DNA from: Tethya wilhelma
Taxonomy: Eukaryota > Porifera > Demospongiae > Tethyida > Tethyidae
Reading direction: 5' to 3'
Assembly: GCA_964030475.1 (NCBI GenBank)
Contig: CAXIPT010000006.1
Coordinates: 2,494,234-2,558,233, forward strand
DNA length: 64,000 bases
Shown here one piece after another: positions 46,788 through 59,000 of the stretch (positions within the stretch are counted from its first letter, which is position 1; every line of letters starts with the position of its first letter). Made by a program: the position numbers and the translations under genes. Under the pieces are notes generated by a model. That model was not told where the DNA came from and did not search any database. It saw only the letters and a program-made list of their open reading frames with translations.

Positions 46788-47179
46788 TCATCCTAAAGCA
46801 ATAATAATGTAAAATCTTAGAATATATATAGTCATATGGTGGACATTAATTGAGTTCAATTCAACTACCTAATAATTAATAATTATTATAGTAAATATTT
46901 GTATACAATCATACAATGTCATGCTAACACCATGGTAATCAATACTTAATTACAATGAAATCAATTTACCGATGTACACTATAAATTACAGGTCTATCCA
47001 ATCTAGAATGATGCATGGCAGTAAATTGCACTACCACTGTCATGCACTTGCACTTTGCTTATTAATTTCAATATCATTAGTCATTACAAACTACCAGTCA
47101 GGTTGCTGGGCTGAAGGTTACACTAAGGACTAGAAGAGTTTCTTGTAGTTCACGTCAAAAATTCAAGTGAAAAAAAACA
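46788..47179. other. Intergenic between Ig receptor paralogs
   Basis: 392 AT-rich bases; should contain the 3' end of receptor 1 and promoter of receptor 2. Nothing distinctive seen. Confidence 0.5.
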
Positions 47180-47809
47180 ATGACAGTGGCTGATTTAAAA
47201 AGTCTGCTCCTGATTTGCTCAGTCATCTGTATTGTGGATCATTTCACAACAGCTACTCATACAAGTAGATAATACATTTATTTAATGTTTACTATTAATA
47301 ACTTTACATTAATGAGATAAGTCGATCGTTTTTAATCGCTATTACAGTTGTTGGAGAGCCACCAAGATTCATTGAAGAACCTTCAGACACAATTTTAGTG
47401 CGAAGACCATCTATAAGTGATTTTATCAACCTAACTTTGGTGTGCACAGTGATTGGAGACCCTCAACCAACAGTGACGTGGTTCATGGTGGACGATATCA
47501 GTGATGATGATGTACAAATGGACCCAGAGTTTGTGATGGATGATGGGAGCCTAGTAATCTTTGATCTTACAGGGATGTTTGGATACATCAGTGGATTCTT
47601 CTACTGCAAAGCCTCAAATGTGATTGGAAGACCAGATCAAGAGTACATGGCAACCATTAGAAGTAGAAAAGCAAATGTGACATTTGCCCGTAAGTATAAT
47701 AATAATGTATACCAGTGTATGTATGTATAGGGGAATTTATGATTGTGGGCAATTGGATTCCATCATGTTTCCTTCGTTTCCAGCTAGTGTGACAGTAGGC
47801 ATAAGAATA

Positions 47810-47849
<40 letters not shown>

Positions 47850-49403
47850 TGTGTGTGTGCAGTGTATGTGTGTCACGTGCACACTAGCTGACACATAACC
47901 AACAATTTGAATTGAGTAATAATGATTAATCCAATTATAATATTACTGTATACGTAGACTTTTCTGGATTTGAAGAAGACATAAATCCAGTCATTGATGT
48001 GGCCATAGGATCCAACGTTGCTATAAAATGCCCCATTGATACAACCTCTGAAGAATCCAACCCACCCCCAATATTTGAGTGGTTCGAGAGCTATTATGGT
48101 TTGATCGATGCAAATGACAACAGTGACAATCTATTTTACTTGGAAGGTGGTTCCTACTTAGCTATAGTTGACCTCACAGCCGATCAAGTGTTGAGTGAAG
48201 AACGACAATACTTTTGTCGGGTTCAAAATGGTTGGATTTATTATCCACAGTATGGTCCTGATTTCTTCCTCAACAACAGCTTGCCTGAGGACACCTTGGT
48301 GGAGTATAAACAGATCGGAAATATAACAGCTTTTCTAACAGATAATGAGGTCGAATTTAGCTACATTGGTGGATCCAATGGAACTGGAAATCCTGGCATT
48401 TTTGCCCAATGTGAGCTCTTTGAAGGGGATGAGAGTGTGGCTGACTTAGCAAATGTTGATGGAATCGGTACAATCAATTTGAATGATATCCCTCAGCCAA
48501 TAACAGCTGATAGAAATGAGTTCACAATTCATTGCCAAATTGGGTATTCCCTTGGTACAGCCATTAGGACAGGAAGACTCAGTGTATATCGTAAGTGAAA
48601 ATATTACAAGACTGAAATTAAATATGTAACCATAATAATACATGCATGCACACACAATAGAGAGAGCCATCATTACTAGTTCCCCTCAGGACAATAGGGA
48701 GGTGGTAACAGGATGTGAACATCTGGTCTTCACGTGTGAAGCTGAAGGAATTCCTGCCCCTGAGGTTCAGTGGTATTTCAATGGAAATGACACATTTGAG
48801 GAAGAGAGTGGAATTAAAATCTTTGAGGAAACAATGATCATTACACAGCCTAGTCCTTCTCACTCAGGAATGTATCAGTGTGCTGCTTCAAATGAGTTTG
48901 CTACTGACATGAGAACATGGATTCTAGAAGTTAGTGAACCAATTGTGGCAACCAATAATGATGGTAGGTTATGGTTTGGCACAATAATAATTATTGTCAT
49001 TAAATTGTGTAGAATATTACTCTCAATCCCATTTGAAAAAATTCTAGATCTGACTGACTCAAGTCCAAGCATTGGGACGGCTGATTTTTCTACTGGCTCT
49101 AGTAACACAGTTACCATCAGTGCTGTCGTAGGAGTGGTATGCTCTCTGGTGTTCTACATTGGTGGTGTGATTTCTACTGTCCTTTTGTACCAAGTAATCA
49201 AAAGATGCAAGCACACTAACCCTGCTACAAAATCTAACCCCAAAGAAGGGCCCAACAATACACAATTTGCAGTCAATCAGCCAATTGAGAATATGGCATA
49301 TTATGAAGAAATCAACGACGTACTAGGTACACCTACCACTTCAAATCCAGATCCTCCACAGAGAAATTTTGAACTCGAAGAAAATGTATCTTACACACCA
49401 TAG
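47180..49403 (+). CDS. Ig-domain transmembrane receptor 2
   Basis: Exons 47180-47264, 47348-47689, 47958-48590, 48661-48963 and 49048-49403, all phase 1, giving about 570 residues. Same order as receptor 1: signal peptide, Ig, Ig plus Ig-like, I-set Ig, membrane helix, tail. The outermost Ig parts and the YYGLIDAND region differ most from receptor 1, while the EFTIHCQIGYS and I-set exons are almost the same. The tail keeps the tyrosine motif as YYEEI (YEEI is the classic Src-family SH2 ligand), the PTTSNP segment and a final NVSY. Conservation of the tail between paralogs argues that signalling is under selection. Confidence 0.86.
47811..47859. repeat. (TG)n microsatellite
   Basis: TG repeat in intron 2 of Ig receptor 2, at the place where receptor 1 has a decayed TGTG-rich stretch. 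Confidence 0.93.
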
Positions 49404-49575
49404 TGATAATGATCGTTGACCATGCAAATTTTGTGGTAGTAGAGCATTGCTCAATACAATTTTTTCACAATAATTTTACACTAATATAAGTTTTGTATTA
49501 TTAATAACTCAAAATTTTTAGTTATGTTTGAGCCAATTAACCAGTAAAGGTTCAGTACACTGATTCATATTACAC

Positions 49576-49581
49576 AATAAA
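49576..49581 (+). terminator. Poly(A) signal of Ig receptor 2
   Basis: AATAAA 173 bases after the stop and just before the stop of the convergent minus-strand gene at 49607, so the two 3' ends probably meet or overlap. Confidence 0.5.
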
Positions 49582-49606
49582 TTATTGAAAACTTTTCGAT
49601 TAATGA

Positions 49607-52268
49607 TTATTTACCAACTTTCCTTCGCTTTCTTGGAGCAGTATCAGCAGTTTCTGAATCCACCTTGAACACACATCGTGTCCCACCATCCTCGTTTGAA
49701 TGGACCATGTTAATTTTATGTCCAAACCATTTTTCAATTGCCTTCACACCTGCGGGGCACTTTGAAACAAACATACACTGCATCAACTCGATCGACTTGA
49801 ATTTCGAAAACCGTTCATCAAAGTTTGGATGTCCTAGAGTGTCTTCACCGTGATCCAAAATTTTGATGTTTACAAACAAAATCTTCTGCTTGTGTGTTGT
49901 GGGGGTGGTCAAGTAGGCTGAAACTAGCTCGTTGAAAACCTTTCGCTTCACAACAAATCCAGCAGACCAACAGGACAGCTTCAGCAATCTGAGTCTTGAC
50001 CAGAATGTTGGATTAGACGATAATTGACGGCAAAATTGATTGAGAGACACTCTACAAGTCTGACCATGACTATCAGTTTCCCAATCTTCCTTATAGTCAC
50101 TGGACTCGGTATCATCTATCACTAACACTTCCAAATTTTTCGCCACTTTTAAAACTTCCTGGACAAAATTTAGACACAACACAGGTAAATGATTGTGATC
50201 TACATTCTCAACAGATAGGCATCGCAACTCTGAAAGAAAATCGAAACAATGCCGGAAGCTTATATCATTGGTTATATACACCTCAGTCAGAATCTTTGGC
50301 CATTCTCCTCGAAAACAATTGACTATTTCAGGGATCAGATTTGCTTTCGTGAATGATTCTGCCTTTTCTTTGTATCGTGATGGGATTACTAGCTTACATT
50401 GATCAAAATTACGATTCGGTCTTGGATTATGAACTTCAGGAGATATCCTAACACCGTACAAAAACTTGAACACTTTCTTCTCAGAAAATTTCTTGTTTAA
50501 GAAAACATTACGATAAAAGTGATTGTCTTTATTGAGGGTACAACAAAGAACCGTACTTGCAATTTTGTTGTAGACAGCTTCTTTCGCATACTTAGCTGGG
50601 CTCCATTTTTTGATAAAAAGCTTACTCGGATCATTGCGTACACATGTGGTAAGTGATACTAGTTGACGCCAGTAACCCTCCATGTCAATTCCTTTTGTAA
50701 ACTCAGTATCTTCTAAGAGACAAGCATCAGCAACTGGTAATCTACACAAGAGCTTCCTACGTTCCGCACATGGAAGTAGTGAGAGAAATTGTACCGGGAA
50801 TTCTTCAAAATGCATGAGGATGTAGTGCTGAGACATTTCTTTAAGAGTCTCAACATTATCAATTCTGTAGTACAATGACAACCAGGAAAGAGGATAACAT
50901 GAGTGATGCATGGATAACATAATAGTACAAAATACGTATAGACACTACCATATCCAATGGGCCATAATCACATGACGCATGCAAGTCATCTTATAAACAA
51001 GAGTGCATGCACCTGAGTGGCTCAGCCTTTTGCCTGAGGCAGTGGAGGGTTCATTGTTTGTGAGATCCTATATAAAAGTATTCTGTTGTGATTGCTTTTC
51101 TGTGATTGTGACCACTTTACTACTGTTTACAACTTATGTTACATTTTGTCAACAAGAACATTCCTGTGGGTGTGACTACATGAGTTGTAGAGTAGTTTGA
51201 GCCACTTTGAGGTCAAATGTGTGCATATGGTCCTCATGCATGTCCATCTGGTGAGAATGCCACAGGAAGTGAAATAATGGATTCATGCAATACTTTTGAT
51301 ATATATGGGCCAACTTTTGATTGGTAATTAAGGGGTAAGAAGCTGGAAAAGCAATCAAAAGAACAGGGAGAACAAGTGCTTTCCAATGATGCTTGAAATT
51401 TTGAAATTGGTTGGATATTTAGAAAGTTATTCAATTCAAGTTTTTTCTACCGGCATTATCAAACCAGACAGATTTTAGTGCTAAGAACCTATATTATTAT
51501 CAATCTGCAGATGTGATAATAATAATTATATGACAATTTTGAATGTGGGGTAATTATGATGTTCTTATTTCTCTGCTATAAATGCTTCAAAAGAATTTAA
51601 CAGATCTGCTGTACAAGAAGGTTGAATCTAAACTTGCAGCATGCATTCACATGTAGCACTGCAATGTCGAAATTTTACCTCCTCGTTCAAAATTGCCTAG
51701 TAGTGATTCAGGATGATTGATAATAATGTTAACACAAATAGGCTAGTATATCTTTTGAGCTGTTAAAGATCAAAGTACCAAACAGCACAGCTAAAAGATG
51801 GGTTAAAATTCTCTACAACCTGGTACTCGGCAATAAACTTAGACTTGCACCATCACTTTCAAATTGTCTCTCTCTCTCTTTTGCCTTATTTATATACCCT
51901 ATTATAGGAAGTTTGTACCATAAAAATGAAGCCAAACCTAAATTGCAAATAGTTAGAGAGGTATTCCAAGAATCATTTGAACTGGGACAAAATGCATATG
52001 GACCACCAGTTGGCATTAAAAATATACAATCTAATATTTCTAAGCATCCTGAATCACGATCATGCATATGAACTACTTTATATCAGTCCAATGAAGTTCA
52101 TAATTATGACAAAAAAAGCCTCACCTCCTAGTCTCAGGCTGCAGCTGGATAACTTCATCATCAGAACTGCTCTCGCTTGAACTCCAGTCAGCCTCTTCAG
52201 GCTCACTAGGAACACTAAAGTCACTCACTGCTATAAGAACCAAATTCAAACTCGTCGTCAGAATACAT
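49607..52268 (-). CDS. F-box-like protein, divergent member of the 36-43 kb family
   Basis: Main exon 50864-49607 (418 residues) with an F-box-like start: FEEFPVQFLSLLPCAERRKLLCRLPVADACLLEDTEF, which in pieces parallels genes A and C (FLSLLP, RLPVADACLL, TKGID). It ends with a basic KRRKVGK, a possible nuclear signal. An upstream exon 52230-52125 (acidic and serine-rich, SDFSVPSEPEEADWSSSE) ends in phase 2 and joins cleanly to 50864. An ATG at 52268 has a perfect GCCACCATG context and encodes acidic MYSDDEFEFGS, but is one base out of frame with that exon. So the start is unresolved: one-base error, or an unseen first exon. The open frame from 50920 is an alternative without splicing. Confidence 0.7.
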
Positions 52269-53033
52269 GGTGGCCCATATAATTTGTAGCTCAGCTAAAC
52301 AGTGACAAGAAAGAAACGTGTGACGGTACGCGGTGGGTGTGGTAAGTGGAGATATAGATTCGCGCATGCGCAGTAGTGATCACGATCTTCAAGAGTTGAC
52401 TCTTGGGAGCTTGGGCCGCTTGGGCTTGAGCTCTTGGGCCGCCTCGGCCGCCCTGTGTTTTTCAATTTGATATTAGTGAAGGGGCATTGTTTACTTCAGG
52501 ATTCAATACTCCTGTAAGACGAAACTAAAACCTCATTAAACCTCTACCAAGCTGATTTACATCCAGATCAAAAAAAAGTGTACGAAGACTATTATCACGG
52601 CTATGGTTGCGTTCAGGCCGCTGGGGACTCTCTGTGTAATCAACTGAGCCTTTATAATTCCTATTTCTTACTTGTTTGTTGTTAAAAGCTATTTTCCAAG
52701 CTAATTTATGTCTAAGCTCTTGATAAACAAACTTCAGAACCGTTTAATTCAGGCTAGGTTGATTGGAAAGCGCTCAGCAGCTTGCTTCGGCCATGCGCCA
52801 TGGTCCAGCAAAGGTCGATCACAATGTCGATCACGTGACCCCAAAGTGGGTGTGGGACCCTAAAATTTTACACGCGTTGTGCGCGCACAATTTCACTCTT
52901 TGCCTTTGCTTACTCTAAATCCTGGCAACGTCCTAATAGGGGCTCTAATTATCTAATCTATGACTTTTATCGCGACTGGTTCTGAACTTCTTAGCTTGAA
53001 GACTGCAGAGACCTTATTTGTCGGAATTCGAAG
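52269..53033. promoter_or_regulatory. Divergent region, F-box-like gene and P450
   Basis: GCGCATGCGC (52362-52371) is a full NRF-1-type palindrome about 95 bases before the minus-strand ATG. GC-rich GGCCGC motifs lie at 52410-52452. No coding ORF accepted here. Confidence 0.5.
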
Positions 53034-56000
53034 ATGGAGAATTTCTATTTCTCTGGGATCATTGTAGGGAGTTCAATTTTGGTGGTGTACTTGTGCTTCA
53101 AGTAAGTCAATCAGTGAGTGTGACCTGGGAATAATATAGTACTGCCTTGACACGACTGATATAAGCCAGAATTATTAATCGTAATTTTACTATCAAAATA
53201 ATCTTCCTTGACAAATAGTGTATTGTACTATGATCTATGTGTATACAGTTTTCTTCTATATAAGTTCTATAGTATTTGCCCAACTTCATAGTATTGACTG
53301 ATGAAGTGTATTTCAGTAGCCACAACTCAGTGCCGAGAGATACTATTAACCAGATCTTGATGATCCAAGGCAAGGAGAAAGAAAATTCAGTTTGCTTCAC
53401 ATGCTTTTGTTTAGCTAAAATTCACAAGCTTTATTATTGTTAGCAGTATACAATTCTTGCATACTGTAAATTTCCTGCCCTTTAGTGTTAAGCCTATGCT
53501 GAGTTTGGCCACCTCAACTATTAGTCTTTGCTCTTGGCATGTGACCTAGAATGTTCAAACTCTTACCCACAGAGTGTGCATGGTATAATACGTTATCCCA
53601 CAAATTATTGGAGTCTACAATGAGTAGACCAAAGTGGCCAAGTTGACTTGTTTGGCATGCAGCTAGCCAACATACAGCCCTTAGCTATGGTCTTAGATTA
53701 ATATCACTGCAAGTTTTTTGTCTACAAAGAATTCATTGACACTATTATAATCTTGTACCACAGAATTATAGTGAGCAATTTGTTAACAAGATAATGTCAT
53801 GCATTGCCAAACTAAGACAACCATTCACCAACCATATAATAATGCAGATTTTGCAAGGCCTCAGAGAAGTAAATAAATTCATTGCATGGTTTTCTGTCAC
53901 ACAAACTATAGCTACCTAAGTTAATAGTGTTTTTCTGTGGCTAACATGCACATGGGAACTGTTGTAATTACTTACACAATGCATCACTATGTAGTCAGTT
54001 GTAGTGACTGTAAACATATCTCCTCCCACCGATTCAGCTGTAGCAGGTATTACTTGCATGTTCAAGCCAAGTTTACCCTCCCACTCCCGCTGACTCCCGG
54101 AGTATTCAATGTTTATCTGTATGCATGGATCCAAATTGGTTTGTATATTGAAGATTGCACAATGTCATGGGATTCCTTGTAAGTAGTACTTGGCAGTACT
54201 TGCTTGACAATGTGTTGAATTTTTAGAAAAGCTAGGCTGCCTTAACTTCAACTTGCTTAATCCCATATATAGCTCAGTCCGGGAGCTCAGTAGAAGCAGT
54301 GGCCCTGCTTACATGTATACGGTGATACTTAGTCCAGCTAGAAATTGGTGGTCGCGGGGTATAGTCAGTTTATGGAGTGTGAACTTTATAATTAATGAGG
54401 AATTTTTTTTTGTGGCAGGATTTTTATTTCTCCCTGGCAAGTACTGAAGCAACATGGCATCAAAGGCCCCAGACCATTGCCTTTTGTTGGCAATTACCTG
54501 GATTTCCACAGAGCAGTAAGTACCACTCCATTGATGTCACACAATCATACTACATGATACTTCAATATTCATGATATTCATGCAGCTCTTACTATAGTTG
54601 ATTGATGCACCAAATCTTTGATTGAATGTAGCAGGTGTCATGAGTCTGATTTCATATAACCGTATATATAGCAGGAAAGTTTTATGGTGTCAGACTTTAA
54701 TCGCTGATGCATCTATAGTCAAACAGTTTTGCAGTTTAACTTTCGGGGATCACGAGCTGTGCAAGCCAATATATACGTATACGTATATATAATCATGAAA
54801 ATTTCACAGATAGATCGTGATCCGCGAAAGTTAAGCCCCGCAAAACTTTCCTGCTATACGGTATAGAATGCACTAGGATTCTCTCTACAATAATGCATTT
54901 CAACCATGATGTTATCTTTTTTTACATCACTGACTTTGGAGTGCAATTAGTTTAACCTCAATAGTTACTTACATGTTTGTGGAAACTGTACAGGGTGGCA
55001 TTCATGAGACCCTTACATTCTATGAAAAGATGCGTAAGAAGTATGGATCTATTGTCGGGTAAGTACTAACTTGAAAGCATTCCTGCACTGTGATGCCTGG
55101 GTTCAAACACTATAAGTTTATGTATCATGGCCATACTTTTGTTTTGGCCTCAGTGTAGCTGTAATTATAATAATTCAATAATTTTTTGGTTTTGTTTTAT
55201 AGTTTTTACCTAGGGAAGCGAATGAGAGTCATCATCTTTGATAAAGATCTACTTCAAGAAATTTATACCACGAAATACGAGTTGTTCATGGATAGACCAG
55301 TAGGTCCACAATTAAAGTTATTATACCTGTCAATTTAAGCCTGTTTTAACCATGACCAAGGACTTCTCCTTGAAGTTTATATGCCCTTGCCATGACATTA
55401 CGTACAGTTGCCAGTCGTGTTATGACTTATAGTTTTTTTTGGGACACATGAAAGTTTCAGATGCATGCATTGAAAAGTGTGCATTACATAGATGCTTTGA
55501 CTATTGCACACTTTTAGTTATATAAAACTGAACTGAGTGTTCAAAAATAGGCTTAAGTGGTATAATTACTGCAAGGTCTAGAAAGTTTCCTGGCAAAATG
55601 CATGGAGTACTCTGATGGAACTAGCTCAGCCTCAGAGATGCACACTCAAGTTATTACTTGAAAGTATTATAATAGTATTATATATAATTGTTTGTGCTTC
55701 AGCTTCTCTAGCCCTGTCACCTGTGCCCAGGCCTAGGCTCCTCCTTTGCGAATATATCCTTTGAAAATTAGCACTTGAGTACTCCTTCGTGAATAATTCC
55801 CTCGAAATATTCCCGAAGGAGGAGCCTGAGTAAAAGGCTACAAGTGACTGTACAATTGAAGATTTGACATTATTTATTGTTGGTTGGTTTAACAGAAATT
55901 GTACTACTTCATGCCTGAACCATATGCTCCAAAATCATTGGCCTCAGCCGATGGACAGGATTGGAAAATGTGTCGATATTTCACAAACCCCATTACTACT

Positions 56001-59000
56001 GCTGCAAGTGCAAACAAGGTAATTACAATTCTTGTTGCTATTATTTCCATTCTATTCTTTTATCTGGTTTATGTAATCGTGGCAAATGCCTTAAATAATT
56101 ATATGTAGTACTCCAATCACACTGAGAGACTATTGTAGTGTCTATTCAGAACAATAGCTGTATTGTGAACATAATAACTATGTGATTAGAATGTACATAT
56201 GTTAGCCCTGAATAATTTAATTTTTGTAAAGAGTATTTAAACCCTGAGAATGATAACATTCTCCTGAGAACTCAAATGCTTCAGTTGAGCATATGACCGG
56301 TAGTATTTTGGGTCTCCATCGGTCTCCATCGTGGCAAGGAGTTCTCTACTGCTGCATTATAATAGTGATCAAAACTATGATATTAATTAATGCGAGATCT
56401 ATAATTATAGTCTAGACCTGACTGACACTATACCATCATTGTTTAAGACCCTCCCTTCTATCTGTTGTTAAATTTGTTGGATGCATATTATAGCCCTGGC
56501 TGGAGTATGTTCTTCCTGTTTGAGAGTAATTCAGTATTGACTATGAACAGGACATGAAATTGTTGTACTTTGAAATTTATTCACGGTTACGTATACTATT
56601 TTTATAAGTATATACCTGAACATTTTCCTAATGTGCAGATGATGCCTTTTATTCAGAAGAGTGTTGAGACACTTACCGACATTTTCAAGGAGGAAGCTAA
56701 TGCTGGCAAAAGTCTTGATGTGTACAAGTCAGTCACTGTGCTATAGGTTTACTTAGTACTGATAAGAAGATATGCATGCAGCTAGCATACTTATTATAAT
56801 ATTATACATGTAAATTTCCTGTTTCAGAACAAAGAGCTATAGAATCCACACAATAAACAATTACAGGGTTTATTGGTCAGGCAGAGAAAGTATAATACCT
56901 TATTGTTACGAATTATTGCGGGCTACTATTACGTTTGATATTGCAGATGGCTTCAAAAACGGAAAAAAATTAGTTCCTGTAAAAGTATTGTGGGTAGAAT
57001 ACAGGTACTCACTGTACAAGCCACTTCATTATAATATATACCATAATTATGTAGTAATATATAAACCACTTCACAAAACCACTTAATATGCTAGTCCCAG
57101 CTTCTCCTCCACTACTATGCTAACTGTTTGTAATTACTACTAATGGCAGGAATGTCATGAATAACATTGTATTAATTGACTGTTATTTTTAAAAAAACAG
57201 AAAATTTTAGTATACCAGTAAAATACATAGAATCTAAAAAATGTACCTGCAAATAATTGTAACATTAAGCTTGAGGTAGTATGACAGTATTCACAGGAGC
57301 TGGAGTGGTTCATTTTATCACTTGACTCCGATCCATGGAAACACATTATATTTTCCCACGTAGGTTCTTCTCTACCTTTACCATGGAGGTGGTCCTCACT
57401 GTCTATCTTGGTCGGAGGAAGGATCTTCAAAGAGGAGAAACTGACGAGTTTGCTGAAGCTGCCTTTGGATTCTTCAAATCCCCAGCACGAAAAGGAGACT
57501 TGCTTCTAGTGATTTCTATGTTGAGTAAGAATCTTAAAATTCTTCATTTTCCTGCAGGCCTTTACATGCCATGAGCTTATTTCAAAGCCGAAAGACAATT
57601 AAGTCCCTTAAACACATTACTGTAGATCTTCTAAAAATTCGGCACCTCTTATTATTCAGCACCCTTTACCGAATATTAATTGTTCAAATTTGCCGCTAAT
57701 TTTCAGCAAAGGTCATCATACGCAGAGACTATTGTGTGCATTTGAGCATGCACTCGTGGTGCATGCAGATGAATAATCTCTAAAAATTCACAAAGCTTGA
57801 ATTTATTTGGTGCCAAATTTTTAGAAGATCTACGGTATTAACTAGCTACCACTTTGATTTCTTGTAATTACTCTCTAATGCAGGCAGTTTTCCTTTTTTG
57901 GAATTTTTCGTCACCCAATATGTTAAGCGTACTCAGACAGCGGCATATTGTAGGACCCTTTACTATACTCTGCTGGAGGCTGTGAAGGGACGCAGACAAC
58001 ATAAGCTATCTTCCGAAAAGGTATATGCCATATATAGCCGGAAATATTGACAAGGATTTTATTTTGACGGTTTGACAGTCAAAGTTCAAATCGTCAAATA
58101 ATAAGTCTGTCAATATTTTGGCCATTGCAAACACATGTACTATGTGCACGTGCAAATTGTTTACATTCTGTGGAGTAAGCCTCAAATTTTTTTGACCATC
58201 TTTCTGGCTACGTATAAGGTAGTGCATGTAATTTAATATATTACTGATCCTTATGTTATGCTTGGTATAATTATTTTTACTTATCAGTTATCACTCACTT
58301 ATAATTATGTTGATAATTTTGTGTTATTGTTAGCTTGTGTACATTATTATTTTTGTAGTTTTTTTCCTATTTTTTCCCCCTCTTTGAAAATAGGATATGC
58401 TTCAGCTTCTTCTTGATTCCAGCGGAAGCAGTGATGCTGATGATTATCCCTCCGTTAGACCAGATAAAATAGGATATCATCTTACTGATGAAAGAGCAAC
58501 TCAGCTGGCTATTGGAAAACTGCTCGCTTCATTTGAAAATATTGCCAACACTCTTGGATTTGCAGCTTATCTGCTCACTGTCAATCTAGAGGTCCAAAAG
58601 AAATTGCAGGCAGAAATTGATAGCTATTTTGAGAAGGAACCCGTAAGATACATGACATTATGTCATTGCATTCATCGATCAATTCAGTGTGTGCTGTCCT
58701 TCATCAAAACTACATTGTGGTTTCGTATATTAATGATTTTATTATGTATTGATTTAAATTATTTAAGGATGCTACGCTACTTGAAGCTACAGAGAAGATC
58801 AAATATTTGGACAATGTTGTTCGAGAAGTGTTGCGTATGTACCCGGCTGCTCCAAGGTTTGTAAAATTATGCCTTAAATTTTCGTATATCATTGAATGCC
58901 TTCAATACTGCTAAGTATAATTTTAGTACTGGAAGTTCGAGACAAAGTTAAACTGTTGCTACTTTTCAAATAAAAAGAATTATGATAAATTATTCCAGCA

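Noticed and set aside
51005..51070. Third tRNA-derived sequence (GAGTGGCTCAGCC start)
   Set aside because: The first part resembles a D arm, but no acceptable B box follows.
52380..52455. Short basic peptide frame on the minus strand (ELKPKRPKLPRVNS)
   Set aside because: No ATG or splice support; GC-rich promoter sequence is a simpler explanation.
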